From positions 1 to 64,000 of the forward strand of contig DASZXK010000089.1 in assembly GCA_035545855.1 (NCBI GenBank): a DNA stretch of 64,000 nucleotides, written 5' to 3'. The translations under genes were made by a program, and so were the position numbers. The stretch is from DASZVB01 sp035545855 (GTDB lineage: Bacteria; Myxococcota_A; Polyangia; Polyangiales; Polyangiaceae). Within the stretch, counting starts at the first letter, position 1; every line of letters starts with the position of its first letter. Positions 8,099 to 16,539 of this stretch are shown here, piece after piece. The notes under the pieces were generated by a model, which ran no database searches, was not told the origin of the DNA, and worked only from the letters and a program-made list of their open reading frames with translations.

Positions 8099-9514
8099 AT
8101 GAACGAACAACGCTATCAGGTGATCGAGCGCATCGCGGCCGGGGGCATGGCCGAGGTCTACCGGGGAGAGAGCGCGGGCGTGGAAGGGTTCCGGAAGAAG
8201 GTCGCGATCAAGCGCGTCCTCCCGCAGCTCTCCGCGAACCGGGAGTTCATCAACATGTTCCTGGACGAGGCGCGCCTCTGCGCCTACCTGTCGCATTCGA
8301 AGTGCGTGCAGGTGTTCGACATCGGACAGGGCGGCGGCTCGCACTTCATCGTGATGGAGTTCGTGGACGGCGCGGACTTGCAGGGGGTCCTCGAGTTCCT
8401 GAACGCGCGGAACCAGCGCATGCCGGTGGAAGCCGCGTGCTTCATCGCGCTCGGCATCTGCGAAGGGCTCGCGTACGCGCATCAAGCCCGTGATCATCAC
8501 GGAAACCCCCTGAACATCGTCCACCGGGACATCTCCCCGCACAACGTGCTCATGACGAAGTACGGCGAGGTGAAGCTCGTGGACTTCGGTCTCGCCAAGG
8601 CGAGCAGCCACCTCGTCGAGGAGGACGAGGACATCGTCAAAGGGAAGTTCGGCTACCTCGCGCCGGAAGTGACGCTCGGACAGGGCGCCGACCACCGCGT
8701 GGACATCTTCGCCGCCGGGATCCTCCTCTGGGAGATGCTGGCAGGCCGTCGCCTCTTCCGCGGGGACACCGACGTCGACACGTTCAAGCTCGTGCGGGCG
8801 ACCCTGATCCCGGACATCCGCGAGATCCGTCCCGAGGTGACGGACCAGATCTGGACGGTCGTGCAGAAGGCGCTCGCCCGCGATCCGAAGGACCGCTACC
8901 TCTCGGCGGACGACTTCGCGCGCGATCTCTCCCGGGTGCTCATCGCGGCCGATCGCCCGGTGAGCTACCTCGACCTCGGGAAGATGGTGCGCGAGGCGGC
9001 CGGCGAGAGAGACAGGAAGCGGAAGTCGGAGGGCAAGGCCGGCGCGAGCTTCATGGGGGATCTCATCCTGGATACGCTCCACGAGTTCTCCGGGCACGGG
9101 TCGATCCCGCCGCCTCCAGCGGCGCAGGGCGCGCTCGGCACACGAGGCGTCAACGCCGGCGGCTCGGATTTCGTCGATCCGTCCGCGTGGGGCCTCGACT
9201 CGCTGTTCGACGAGCCGGCAAAGCCCCAGCCCCCGCCGAAACCCGTCGCGCGCCCCGCCGAGGCGGCGCCCGCCGCTCCGGCGCGAGCTCCGGCTCCGGC
9301 CCCTGCTCAGCCGGCCGCTTCTCCGGCAGCCGCGCCCGCGAGACCACCCGCCGCGGCTCCGGCTCCCGCGGGTCCGCCCGCGACGCCCGCTGCCGGTCCG
9401 CCCGCTGCCGCGCAAGAAACGCCGGCCCAGCAGGCGCAATCCGCGGCGGAGCGCGCGCGCGGGGGCGCGGCGCCCAAGAAAGAGGGCAATTTCTGGAAGA
9501 AGTGGTTCGGCTGA
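8099..9514 (+). CDS. Hanks-type serine/threonine protein kinase with Pro/Ala-rich tail
   Basis: A 471-residue protein kinase. The catalytic domain spans about residues 6-285: glycine loop IAAGGMAEVY, the ATP-binding Lys in VAIK (K38), catalytic loop HRDISPHNVL, metal-binding VDFG and activation-segment end YLAPEV. The HRDISPHN form is common in myxobacterial kinases. The C-terminal third is a low-complexity Pro/Ala linker ending in a short basic-aromatic tail (FWKKWFG). No membrane helix or sensor domain is visible, so it is probably cytosolic. Starts 13 bases after the SDR gene. Its substrate is unknown. Confidence 0.93.
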   Translation: MNEQRYQVIERIAAGGMAEVYRGESAGVEGFRKKVAIKRVLPQLSANREFINMFLDEARLCAYLSHSKCVQVFDIGQGGGSHFIVMEFVDGADLQGVLEFLNARNQRMPVEAACFIALGICEGLAYAHQARDHHGNPLNIVHRDISPHNVLMTKYGEVKLVDFGLAKASSHLVEEDEDIVKGKFGYLAPEVTLGQGADHRVDIFAAGILLWEMLAGRRLFRGDTDVDTFKLVRATLIPDIREIRPEVTDQIWTVVQKALARDPKDRYLSADDFARDLSRVLIAADRPVSYLDLGKMVREAAGERDRKRKSEGKAGASFMGDLILDTLHEFSGHGSIPPPPAAQGALGTRGVNAGGSDFVDPSAWGLDSLFDEPAKPQPPPKPVARPAEAAPAAPARAPAPAPAQPAASPAAAPARPPAAAPAPAGPPATPAAGPPAAAQETPAQQAQSAAERARGGAAPKKEGNFWKKWFG

Positions 9515-9533
9515 GGCGAGGCCCGCCCCGCCG

Positions 9534-10676
9534 TCACGGTGGGGGCGTGACCGGGTCCGGGATCCCGAGCAGCTTCATCGCGTTTCGCGAGTAGACCTTC
9601 TCCAGGATCGAATCCGGGAGGTCGATGGCGTCGATCGTCCAGTTTCCCTGGATGGGAGTGGGGCCGGGGAACGCGCGATCGGACGTCTCGAAGAAGCGCC
9701 GTGTCGCGCTGAAGAAGAGCTCCTCCTCGGCGGGCGTGGAGGGATTCGGCCCCGACGAGCCGAGGAACAGAGGGTCGGGCTCCGGGCCGATGCCGAGGTC
9801 CGAGCCGTAGAGGATGCGATCCTGGAACTCCTGGAAGAACGCCTGGAGCTCCTCGCGCGGATGACGTCCCATCTCGGGGATCCGCGCGGCGGTGTCGATG
9901 TAGAGGTTCGGATATTTCCGGAGGAGCCCCGCGACGCGCTGCACGTCCTCGGCGCAGTTGCCGAAATGAACGGAGATGAACGTCGTCTTCGGGTGGCGCG
10001 CGACGCGTCGCTCGAGCTGCTTTCCGATCTCGTCGAACGAGGGGACCTTCCTGCCGTAGAGCGACCAGCCCGGGTGCGCGGAGAGCTCGGCGAAGCGCTC
10101 GTTCTTCTCGTCCACGGGCAGCCAGAACGCTCGCGGATCGCCGGAGTGGATCGCGATCGGCATTCCGAGCTGGCCGGCCGTCTCGAACACGACGTCGAGC
10201 TCGGGATCGTCCACGGGCATCAGCGAGCCGTCGGGTTTCATGAGCCCGAGCCCGAGGCCCTTCGTGATCTTCAGGCCCTTCGCGCCGAGGTCGTGGCCCA
10301 TGCGGACGATCCGGGCCATGCGCTCGCCGTAGCCCGGCGCCTCCGCCTGCTCGTACGGGAAGCCGGTGAACACGGTGATGCGCCCCCCGGCGGTCTTCGC
10401 CTCGGCGAGCTGCCGCGGCAAGGCGCCCATCGGGTGCCCGCCGGAGAGGTTCACGATGTGCGCGATGCCGCGCTTCTTCATCAGCGCGAGCAGCCGAGGG
10501 ACGCCGCCGGGCGACAGGTGAACGTGCGTGTCCACCATCGGCAGTCGCTTCCTCGGCGCACGGGCTCCCCCGAAAGGCGCCTTCGCGAGCCGGGGCGCGG
10601 AGGCGAACAGCCCCACGCCGAGGACGAGCGCGAGAACGCCCACGGCCCCGAAAACGACTGCCCGTCTGGCCGCCAC
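9534..10676 (-). CDS. Membrane-anchored amidohydrolase (Amidohydrolase_2-like)
   Basis: A 380-residue protein with an N-terminal signal anchor (about residues 5-27) followed by a TIM-barrel metallohydrolase domain. Motifs are the metal-binding HxH in VDTHVHLS, GLKI after strand 3, the His in AIHSGDP, SVHFGNC and the catalytic-type YGSDLG (Asp). These point to the amidohydrolase_2/decarboxylase-like group, probably acting in the periplasm. GTG start at 10676. It converges on the kinase gene with only 19 bases between stops, and diverges from the FKBP gene. Substrate unknown. Confidence 0.83.
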   Translation of the reverse strand: MAARRAVVFGAVGVLALVLGVGLFASAPRLAKAPFGGARAPRKRLPMVDTHVHLSPGGVPRLLALMKKRGIAHIVNLSGGHPMGALPRQLAEAKTAGGRITVFTGFPYEQAEAPGYGERMARIVRMGHDLGAKGLKITKGLGLGLMKPDGSLMPVDDPELDVVFETAGQLGMPIAIHSGDPRAFWLPVDEKNERFAELSAHPGWSLYGRKVPSFDEIGKQLERRVARHPKTTFISVHFGNCAEDVQRVAGLLRKYPNLYIDTAARIPEMGRHPREELQAFFQEFQDRILYGSDLGIGPEPDPLFLGSSGPNPSTPAEEELFFSATRRFFETSDRAFPGPTPIQGNWTIDAIDLPDSILEKVYSRNAMKLLGIPDPVTPPP

Positions 10677-10729
10677 GACTGGAACGCTACCGCATTTTCG
10701 TTCGGCTCCGCTTTTGCTAAACGGGGCCC

Positions 10730-11206
10730 ATGAAGTCGCTTCGCCTGTCGCCGGTGCCGTGCCTGTCGCTCGTCGCCGCGCTCGCCGTCGGCTGCCAGCA
10801 GAAGGTCCCGGAGCCCGAGTCGCGGCCCGTGCTGCCCCCGCCGGCGGCGCCGAGCGCGGAGCCGGCTCCGCCGAAGCCCGCGGCGTCCCTGGTGAAGCAA
10901 GACGTGAAGGTCGGCACGGGTCGCGAGGCGAAGAGCGGGGACGAGGTCTCCGTGCACTACACGGGCACGCTCACGGACGGGACGAAGTTCGACTCTTCGC
11001 GGGATCGGGACGAGCCGTTCGACTTCAAGCTCGGGACCGGCATGGTCATCAAGGGCTGGGACCAGGGCGTCGCCGGGATGAAGGTCGGCGGTCGCCGGAA
11101 GCTCACCATTCCGCCGGAGCTCGGCTACGGGGAGCGCGGAGCGCCGCCGAAGATCCCGCCGAACGCGACGCTGGAGTTCGACGTCGAGCTCCTCGCGATC
11201 AAATGA
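10730..11206 (+). CDS. FKBP-type peptidyl-prolyl cis-trans isomerase lipoprotein
   Basis: A 158-residue lipoprotein foldase. An N-terminal signal with lipobox (LAVGC, Cys22) is followed by a Pro-rich spacer and one FKBP domain (about residues 60-158) with VHYTGTLTDGTKFDSS, the active-site stretch VIKGWDQGVAGMKVGG, and IPPELGYG before FDVELL. The aromatic and hydrophobic residues of the FKBP pocket (Tyr, Phe, Val-Ile, Trp) are present. It is expected to catalyse prolyl isomerisation at the periplasmic face of a membrane. Transcribed alone. Confidence 0.93.
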   Translation: MKSLRLSPVPCLSLVAALAVGCQQKVPEPESRPVLPPPAAPSAEPAPPKPAASLVKQDVKVGTGREAKSGDEVSVHYTGTLTDGTKFDSSRDRDEPFDFKLGTGMVIKGWDQGVAGMKVGGRRKLTIPPELGYGERGAPPKIPPNATLEFDVELLAIK

Positions 11207-11212
11207 TCGGCG

Positions 11213-12088
11213 TCAGGGGGCGAGGTTCACGCACGTGACCGTGTGGCCCTCGACGCTCTGGCAGAAGTCCGCGCCTCCGCCGCACAGGTTCTGCGGGATG
11301 CACGAGCAGTCGACGGTCGCGCCGCATCCGGCCGGGATCCCCGCGCAGTACGGCGGCGGAGGCACGTAGACCTGCACGCACCCGCCCGAGGCGGAGCCCA
11401 CGCAGAAAGCCTGGTACGCCGTTCCCGGGGGACAGGCGCCTCCGTCGACGGGGGGGACGCACTCGGGGGCCGGCCCGCCGACGCTCGTCGGTGGGTGGAT
11501 GCAGAGCTCGGCCGCGCCGCACGTGGAGCCGCCGCAGTCCGGCGCGCCGGCGTCCCGGACGAGCCGTGTGTGGCAAGTCCCGTTGTCGCACCAGGCATCG
11601 GCCGCGCTTCCCTCGGGAACCGTGTTTCCGTCGTCCGTCCGCGGCTCGAGGAACTTCGCGCATCCGAGGCCGCCGCAGTCGATTCCGGGAACGACGCAGG
11701 TCGAATCGCTCCGCATGCCCACGAGGAGATCGCTTCCGCAGCACGTGGGGACGAGCCGCTGGCCGCACTCGGAGTCCGTCGTGCAGTGCGTGTACCCGGG
11801 CGAGAGGGATCCGTCGGGCCGGAAGCACGAGTTCGGGACGCCGCCCGAACCCCCGGTCGCGACGCCGCCGGAGCCGCTCACGCCTCCGGTCGCCGAGCCC
11901 CCCGCCGACGCGCCTCCCGTCGACGCGCCTCCCGTCGACGCGCCCGAGGCGCCTCCCGAGCCGTCTCCGGCAGAGCCGCCGGCGCCGCTGCTCGAGCCGG
12001 TTCCCTTCGCGTCCGTGGAGCCGCCGCAGGCAACGGCGAGCAGGGCAGCGACGAACGAGGACGTGAAAAGCGAAGTGGAGACGCGCAT
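11213..12088 (-). CDS. Cysteine-rich lipoprotein with Gly/Ser/Thr/Ala linker
   Basis: A 291-residue predicted lipoprotein of unknown function. Start ATG 12088 is preceded by GGAGGG. A signal with lipobox LLAVAC ends at about residue 21; then comes a roughly 60-residue Gly/Ser/Ala/Thr-rich linker with repeated STGGA units, then about 200 residues with many cysteines spaced as in small disulfide-stabilised modules. Such proteins are frequent in myxobacteria and are likely cell-surface. It lies 61 bases downstream of the prephenate dehydratase-DAHP synthase gene on the same strand but has no obvious link to it. The linker is encoded by short tandem repeats near 11900-11945. Confidence 0.8.
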   Translation of the reverse strand: MRVSTSLFTSSFVAALLAVACGGSTDAKGTGSSSGAGGSAGDGSGGASGASTGGASTGGASAGGSATGGVSGSGGVATGGSGGVPNSCFRPDGSLSPGYTHCTTDSECGQRLVPTCCGSDLLVGMRSDSTCVVPGIDCGGLGCAKFLEPRTDDGNTVPEGSAADAWCDNGTCHTRLVRDAGAPDCGGSTCGAAELCIHPPTSVGGPAPECVPPVDGGACPPGTAYQAFCVGSASGGCVQVYVPPPPYCAGIPAGCGATVDCSCIPQNLCGGGADFCQSVEGHTVTCVNLAP

Positions 12089-12149
12089 CTTCCCTCCAGC
12101 CACGGAATCTAGCACGCGCGTCGCGGCGCGCTCGCTCCGCGAATTCCGC

Positions 12150-13919
12150 TCACGGCGCCGCGGCTTCGAGCTCCGCGCCCCAGGGCGTCTTCCCGAGGTC
12201 GTCCATGATCGTCCGGAAGTCCTCGAAGGTGAGCGCCTGGTCCTTGTCGCTCTTCGCTTCTTCGGGGTTCGGGTGCACCTCGATGAGGATCCCGTGGGCG
12301 CCGACGGCCTTCGCCGCGCGGCAGAGGGGACGGATCCACCGGCGGACGCCGACTCCGTGGCTCGGATCCACCATGACGGGCAGGTGCGTCCGTTCGCGGA
12401 GCACCGGGACCGCGGAGAGATCCAGCGTGTTCCGCGTGGCCGTCTCGAACGTGCGGATCCCACGCTCGCAGAGGACGACGTTGGGGTTCCCTTCCGCGAG
12501 CACGTATTCGGCCGCCGCGAGGAGCTCGTCCAGGCTCGCCGAGAGCCCGCGCTTCAGGAGGACGGGCCTGTCCGTCTTTCCCACCGCGCGGAGCAGATCG
12601 AAATTCTGCATGTTTCGCGCGCCGATCTGCAGCATGTCCACCTCGCGGGCCATGCGCTCGACCTGGTCGATGCTCATCACCTCGCTTACGATCGGCAGGC
12701 CCGCGGCGCGCCCGGCCTCGCCGAGGAGCGCGACGCCCTCCCAGCCGAGCCCCTGGAAGGCGTAGGGATTCGTGCGCGGCTTGAACGCGCCGCCGCGGAA
12801 GAGGCGTGCCCCGAATCTCGCGACGTGCTTGGCCGTCTCCGTCACCTGGGCGCGCGATTCGACGGAGCAGGGGCCGGCGACGACGACGAAGTCGTCCCCC
12901 CCGATCTCGACGCCGCCCACCACGACGCGAGTGCCCTTCGGACGCGTCGGTCGCGATGCCTTCGGCCAGTTCTTCGCGGCGGAGGCCGGCATCTCCGCCG
13001 GGGGCGCATCCGCCGAGCGCGGCGGGGCACAGACCGTGTCGGGGGCGCGGGGAACGTCCGTGGGGCCGCCTGCCGCGTCGTAGCTCCCGATCACGCGGAG
13101 CTCGAGCGCCGAGGCGCGGAGCGCGGCGAGCGCTTCGCCGATGCGCGGCTCTCGGTCGTCTCCCTCGAGGTCCACGTAGAACAGGTGTTCGCCGGGCTTG
13201 CCGAGCTTCGGCCGGGACTCGAGCTTCAGGAGGTTGATGCCCGCGTTCGAGAGGATCGAGAGGCTGTTCACGAGCGCGCCGTGCTCGTGGCGGGTGGCGA
13301 GGACGAGAGACGTCTTCTTGCGCGAGCCGGGGACCGAGAGCGCCCGAACCTCCGCGGCTGCCTTGGGCGCGGCGAAGAGCACGAAGCGCGTCCGTGCCTC
13401 CGGATGATCGGCGATCGTCTCGGCGAGCGACACGAGGCCGTGGCGCTTCGCCGTCTCGAGCGACCCGATCGCCGTTCGCTTCGGGTCGCCGGAGCGGGCG
13501 ACCTCGGCGGCGGCCGCTCCGGTGTCCGAGGCGGGAACCGCGCGCGCCGCGGCGAGCGTGCCCAGAAAACGGCCGCACTCGGCGAGGGCGAGCGGATGGC
13601 CCAGCACCTCGCGCACGTCGCTCACGGTCGCCCCGGGGAGCCCGAGGAGGTGATGGTCCACGCGCTCCTCGAGCTCGAGGAGGGGGACGAGGTCGTACTG
13701 CGCGAGGAGATCGTACCCCTCCCGGACGGTGCCGGCGATGTTGCTGTCGAGCGGCAGGAGCCCGACGTCCGCCGCGCCGGAGACGACCGCCGTCGCGACC
13801 CGCTGGTACGAGGGCTGCCCTTCGAGCTCCGCCTCGAGCTTCCGGGCCTGGAAGAGCTTCTCGAGGGCAGCGTGCGAGTACGAGCCGATCGTCCCCTGAT
13901 ATACCGCGCGGAGGGTCAT
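12150..13919 (-). CDS. Prephenate dehydratase-like / DAHP synthase fusion protein
   Basis: A 589-residue fusion. Residues 1 to about 185 resemble prephenate dehydratase (QGTIGSYSHAA, TRFVLF) and are followed by an ACT domain (HEHGALVNSL, LLKLESRP). After a Pro/Ala linker, residues from about 330 form a type I-beta DAHP synthase: VVAGPCSVES, RGGAFKPRTNPYAFQGLG, QIGARNMQNF, KRGLSASLDE, ERGIRTFET and MVDPSHGVG. DAHP synthase makes the first shikimate-pathway intermediate from PEP and erythrose-4-phosphate. In the dehydratase part the usual PIENS motif reads PLDSN and the usual SHP reads GHP, so it may serve as a phenylalanine-sensing regulatory domain. The ATG at 13919 lies 41 bases after pheA. 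Confidence 0.9.
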   Translation of the reverse strand: MTLRAVYQGTIGSYSHAALEKLFQARKLEAELEGQPSYQRVATAVVSGAADVGLLPLDSNIAGTVREGYDLLAQYDLVPLLELEERVDHHLLGLPGATVSDVREVLGHPLALAECGRFLGTLAAARAVPASDTGAAAAEVARSGDPKRTAIGSLETAKRHGLVSLAETIADHPEARTRFVLFAAPKAAAEVRALSVPGSRKKTSLVLATRHEHGALVNSLSILSNAGINLLKLESRPKLGKPGEHLFYVDLEGDDREPRIGEALAALRASALELRVIGSYDAAGGPTDVPRAPDTVCAPPRSADAPPAEMPASAAKNWPKASRPTRPKGTRVVVGGVEIGGDDFVVVAGPCSVESRAQVTETAKHVARFGARLFRGGAFKPRTNPYAFQGLGWEGVALLGEAGRAAGLPIVSEVMSIDQVERMAREVDMLQIGARNMQNFDLLRAVGKTDRPVLLKRGLSASLDELLAAAEYVLAEGNPNVVLCERGIRTFETATRNTLDLSAVPVLRERTHLPVMVDPSHGVGVRRWIRPLCRAAKAVGAHGILIEVHPNPEEAKSDKDQALTFEDFRTIMDDLGKTPWGAELEAAAP

Positions 13920-13960
13920 CGCCCGGGTGATGGTAGCACTCCGGTCGCGCCGGCACCCCC

Positions 13961-15037
13961 TCAGCGGACGCGCGGGTAGCTGCCGAGGACGCGGACCATG
14001 TCGCACTTCGTTTCGAGGCGTGCGAGCGCTCGGGTGATCGACGGGTCCAGTCGATGGCCTTCGAGATCGGTGAAGAAGACGTACTGCCAGCGCTCGCCGC
14101 GGCGCGGACGCGACTCGATGCGCGACAGGTTGATCTTCTCCGCGTCGAAGATCTCGAGGACGCGACGCAGGGCGCCCTGTTCGTCGCGGGTCGAGAACAC
14201 GATCGACGTCCGGTCCTTTCCCGTCGGCGGCGCGTCCGTCTTGCCGAGCACGACGAACCGAGTCGCGTTCTCGTTCCGATCCTGGATGCCCTCGCGGATG
14301 ACCGTGAGGCCGTTCAGCTCCGCGGCGAGCTGGCTCGCGATGGCCGCGGACGCCGGGTCCCCCGCGGCGTCCCGTGCCGCGCTCGCGGTGGAGAGCGAGA
14401 CGACGATCTGTGCGCGGGGAAGGTGCTTCGCGAGCCACTCCCGGCACTGAGCGATGGCCTGCGGGTGGGAGTAGACGCGCTCGATGCGCCCCAGGTCCTC
14501 GTTCCTCCCGATGAGACACTGCGAGACGTCGAGGACGATCTCGGCGCGGATCATCACGCGGCTCTCGAGGAAGCAATCGTGCGTGTGCGTCACGCCGCCT
14601 TCCGTCGAGTTCTCGATGGGGACGACGCCGTACGTCGCCTCGCCCGTGGACACGGCGTCGAAGACGGCGGGGATCGTCGCGCCCTCGCTGTAGCGCACGG
14701 ACATGCCGAACGTCCGGCGCGCGGCCATGTGCGTGAAGGTCCCGGGCGGCCCGAAGTACGCGACCGTGAGGTGCTCCTCGAGCGAAAGGCACGCACTGAT
14801 GATCTCGCGGAACACCGGGCGCACGCTCGCGACCGGGAACACCGCGCCCCTTGCCTTGCCGAGCTTCTTCTCGAGACGCTCGTAGATCTGCTGCTCCCGC
14901 TCGGGGTCGTGCATCGCCTTCGAGCCGTCGCGCTTCTTCTTGCCGACCTCGCGGACGAGCTTCGCTCGCCGGTTCAGGATGTCGAGGAGCTCGTCGTCCA
15001 GCGCGTCGATGCGCCGCCTGACGTCGTCGACGCTCAC
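13961..15037 (-). CDS. pheA: Bifunctional chorismate mutase/prephenate dehydratase (P-protein)
   Basis: A 358-residue enzyme making phenylpyruvate from chorismate. Residues 1 to about 90 are an AroQ-type chorismate mutase (VRRRIDALDDELLDILNRRA, then REVGKKK). The dehydratase domain follows with GPPGTFTHMAA, VVPIENSTEGGV, YSHPQA and NATRFVVLG. The C-terminal ACT domain shows DEQGALRRVL and LSRIESRP, the phenylalanine-binding motifs. All expected catalytic motifs are intact, unlike in the fused dehydratase domain of the next gene. It starts 22 bases after an unknown gene and precedes the fusion gene, forming an aromatic amino acid operon. Confidence 0.95.
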   Translation of the reverse strand: MSVDDVRRRIDALDDELLDILNRRAKLVREVGKKKRDGSKAMHDPEREQQIYERLEKKLGKARGAVFPVASVRPVFREIISACLSLEEHLTVAYFGPPGTFTHMAARRTFGMSVRYSEGATIPAVFDAVSTGEATYGVVPIENSTEGGVTHTHDCFLESRVMIRAEIVLDVSQCLIGRNEDLGRIERVYSHPQAIAQCREWLAKHLPRAQIVVSLSTASAARDAAGDPASAAIASQLAAELNGLTVIREGIQDRNENATRFVVLGKTDAPPTGKDRTSIVFSTRDEQGALRRVLEIFDAEKINLSRIESRPRRGERWQYVFFTDLEGHRLDPSITRALARLETKCDMVRVLGSYPRVR

Positions 15038-15059
15038 GGGCCGCTCCAGGGGGATCGGG

Positions 15060-15905
15060 TCATCGCTCGGACAGGATCGCGACGCGAACCGCGTGCGCGG
15101 CGTGGGCCCGCGCCGCCTGGCTCCAGCCGAGGAGCTTCGCCGTCGCGTCCACCACGGCGGCCCAGGAGTCCGCCTCCGCGCGGAGGTCCCGGATGATGAG
15201 CAGGACCTGCGCGAACTCCTGCTTCGACTTCACGTGACGCGGGAGGCCGGCCCAGAGGACCTGCGCGCACTCGTTGTACGCGGTCTCGAGCTTCGCGGCC
15301 GGCGTCTCGCGGATGGCGGTGTGCGCCTTGTCTATGAGGCGGGCGATGCGAGCGATCTGCTTGTCTTGCGAGCCGTCGAGCTCCCAGGAAGCCCAGGCGC
15401 GCTCGATGCACGCCTCGAGGGCGGGCGTCGGCTCGCCCGCGCGGATCGCCTCTTCGAGGGCGAGCGACATGCGGCGGGCTCGGAGCATCCACCCCGGAGC
15501 GTTCTCCGGCAGGGGCGGCCCGAAGTCGGGAGCGGAGCGCGTGGCGCTCGGGGTTCGGTGACCCTGGGGCGGACGGCTCCGCCTGAGCTCGTCGGGCCCC
15601 GCCGGGGGCGGCACGTAAGCGCCGGACGACGGCGGCCCCTCCGACGACGGGGGCACCCCGGGCGACGACGACGACGGCGCGCGCATCGGCGGCGGCCCGC
15701 CACCGACGAGGACCGGCGCGGAAGGCATCATCGCGCGGCCACCTCTGGCCGAGGACGAGGGGTGGCCGGCCGAAACGACGCCGGACGGCGCGATCGGCGC
15801 GTTGTGCGGCGAGACGACCCCGGCAGGCGCGATCGGCCCCCGCGGAGCAGCAGGCGCCGACTGGTCCGGCGTGCCCTGCTGAAGCGTCTTCTTGAACTCG
15901 GTCAT
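15060..15905 (-). CDS. Unknown protein, Pro/Ser-rich N-terminus and helical C-terminus
   Basis: A 281-residue protein I do not recognise. The first 130 residues are low-complexity Pro/Ala/Ser/Gly with no signal peptide or membrane helix. The C-terminal 150 residues look helical and well conserved in character, with WMLRARRMSLALEEAIRAG and regularly spaced Trp and Leu. The layout suggests a cytoplasmic adaptor or regulatory protein. It is the first gene of the block that continues into pheA (22-base gap) and the DAHP synthase fusion, so co-transcription is likely, but no functional tie to aromatic biosynthesis is visible. Confidence 0.7.
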   Translation of the reverse strand: MTEFKKTLQQGTPDQSAPAAPRGPIAPAGVVSPHNAPIAPSGVVSAGHPSSSARGGRAMMPSAPVLVGGGPPPMRAPSSSSPGVPPSSEGPPSSGAYVPPPAGPDELRRSRPPQGHRTPSATRSAPDFGPPLPENAPGWMLRARRMSLALEEAIRAGEPTPALEACIERAWASWELDGSQDKQIARIARLIDKAHTAIRETPAAKLETAYNECAQVLWAGLPRHVKSKQEFAQVLLIIRDLRAEADSWAAVVDATAKLLGWSQAARAHAAHAVRVAILSER

Positions 15906-16065
15906 CCGTCCCCGCCTCTCCGGGGAGGGCGAGCAGCGAGCATACTACCAATCCGAGAGCGACCGCCACCTGCCGGAAACGAACCCGAAAGTGGCTGGAT
16001 CCTCCGTCACCCCGGGTTGACGGATCCGGCCCGTTCCACGGCGACCGAGGTGCCCCGAAAGCGAA

Positions 16066-16097
16066 CAGGCGCCGGGGCGTCTCCGCCGCGGCGCCTG
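16066..16097 (-). terminator. GC-rich hairpin after the SCP2-like gene
   Basis: Perfect 8-base arms CAGGCGCC (16066-16073) and GGCGCCTG (16090-16097) enclose a further GC-rich partial stem. It begins 25 bases beyond the SCP2-like stop codon. There is no following T tract, so it is a terminator-like hairpin rather than a classic intrinsic terminator. Confidence 0.4.
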
Positions 16098-16121
16098 CCA
16101 CGCATCACGCCCGGAGGCGAC

Positions 16122-16448
16122 TCACTTGATCATGTCGGTGAGCTTCTGGAGCTTCATCGCGAGCCCCATGTCACCTTCGATCTTCAGCTTGCCCGTGAAG
16201 AACAGCTGCTGGCCGTTCGCGCGACCCTCGACCATGTCGACGTAGTCCTTCGCGGCCATCTTGATCGTGCACTGCGCCGCGCCATCACCCTCGGAGACGC
16301 CCGGAGCGTCCTTGAGGTTCATGACGAACGTGCCGCCGCCGTCGCCGTCGAGCACGAACTTGTAGACGGCGCCGATGCTGCTCGCCTGGGCCTTGTTCGC
16401 CTCGATCTGGGTCTTCGCCTTCTCCATCAATTCTTTTGCGGTGGCCAT
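16122..16448 (-). CDS. SCP2-like sterol/lipid-carrier domain protein
   Basis: A 108-residue single-domain protein of the SCP2 superfamily, a hydrophobic-ligand carrier fold. The C-terminal two thirds carry the usual pattern: ALDGDGGG-like turn, CTIKMAAKDYVDMVEGRANGQQ-type segment with the conserved D-x-x-x-M and G, then LFFTGKLKIEGDMGLAMKLQKL. Length matches the family's stand-alone bacterial members. Cytoplasmic, no signal peptide. It lies 91 bases downstream of a FadR-type regulator on the same strand, which would fit a lipid-related function; ligand unknown. Confidence 0.87.
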   Translation of the reverse strand: MATAKELMEKAKTQIEANKAQASSIGAVYKFVLDGDGGGTFVMNLKDAPGVSEGDGAAQCTIKMAAKDYVDMVEGRANGQQLFFTGKLKIEGDMGLAMKLQKLTDMIK

Positions 16449-16539
16449 GTGATTACTCCTGATGACTGTTTCGGTTCCAAAGACCCATTCGGGTCATAGC
16501 GCCTTCGGGCCAGAGGCCTTCCGGCAGTCGAGAGTTCCC

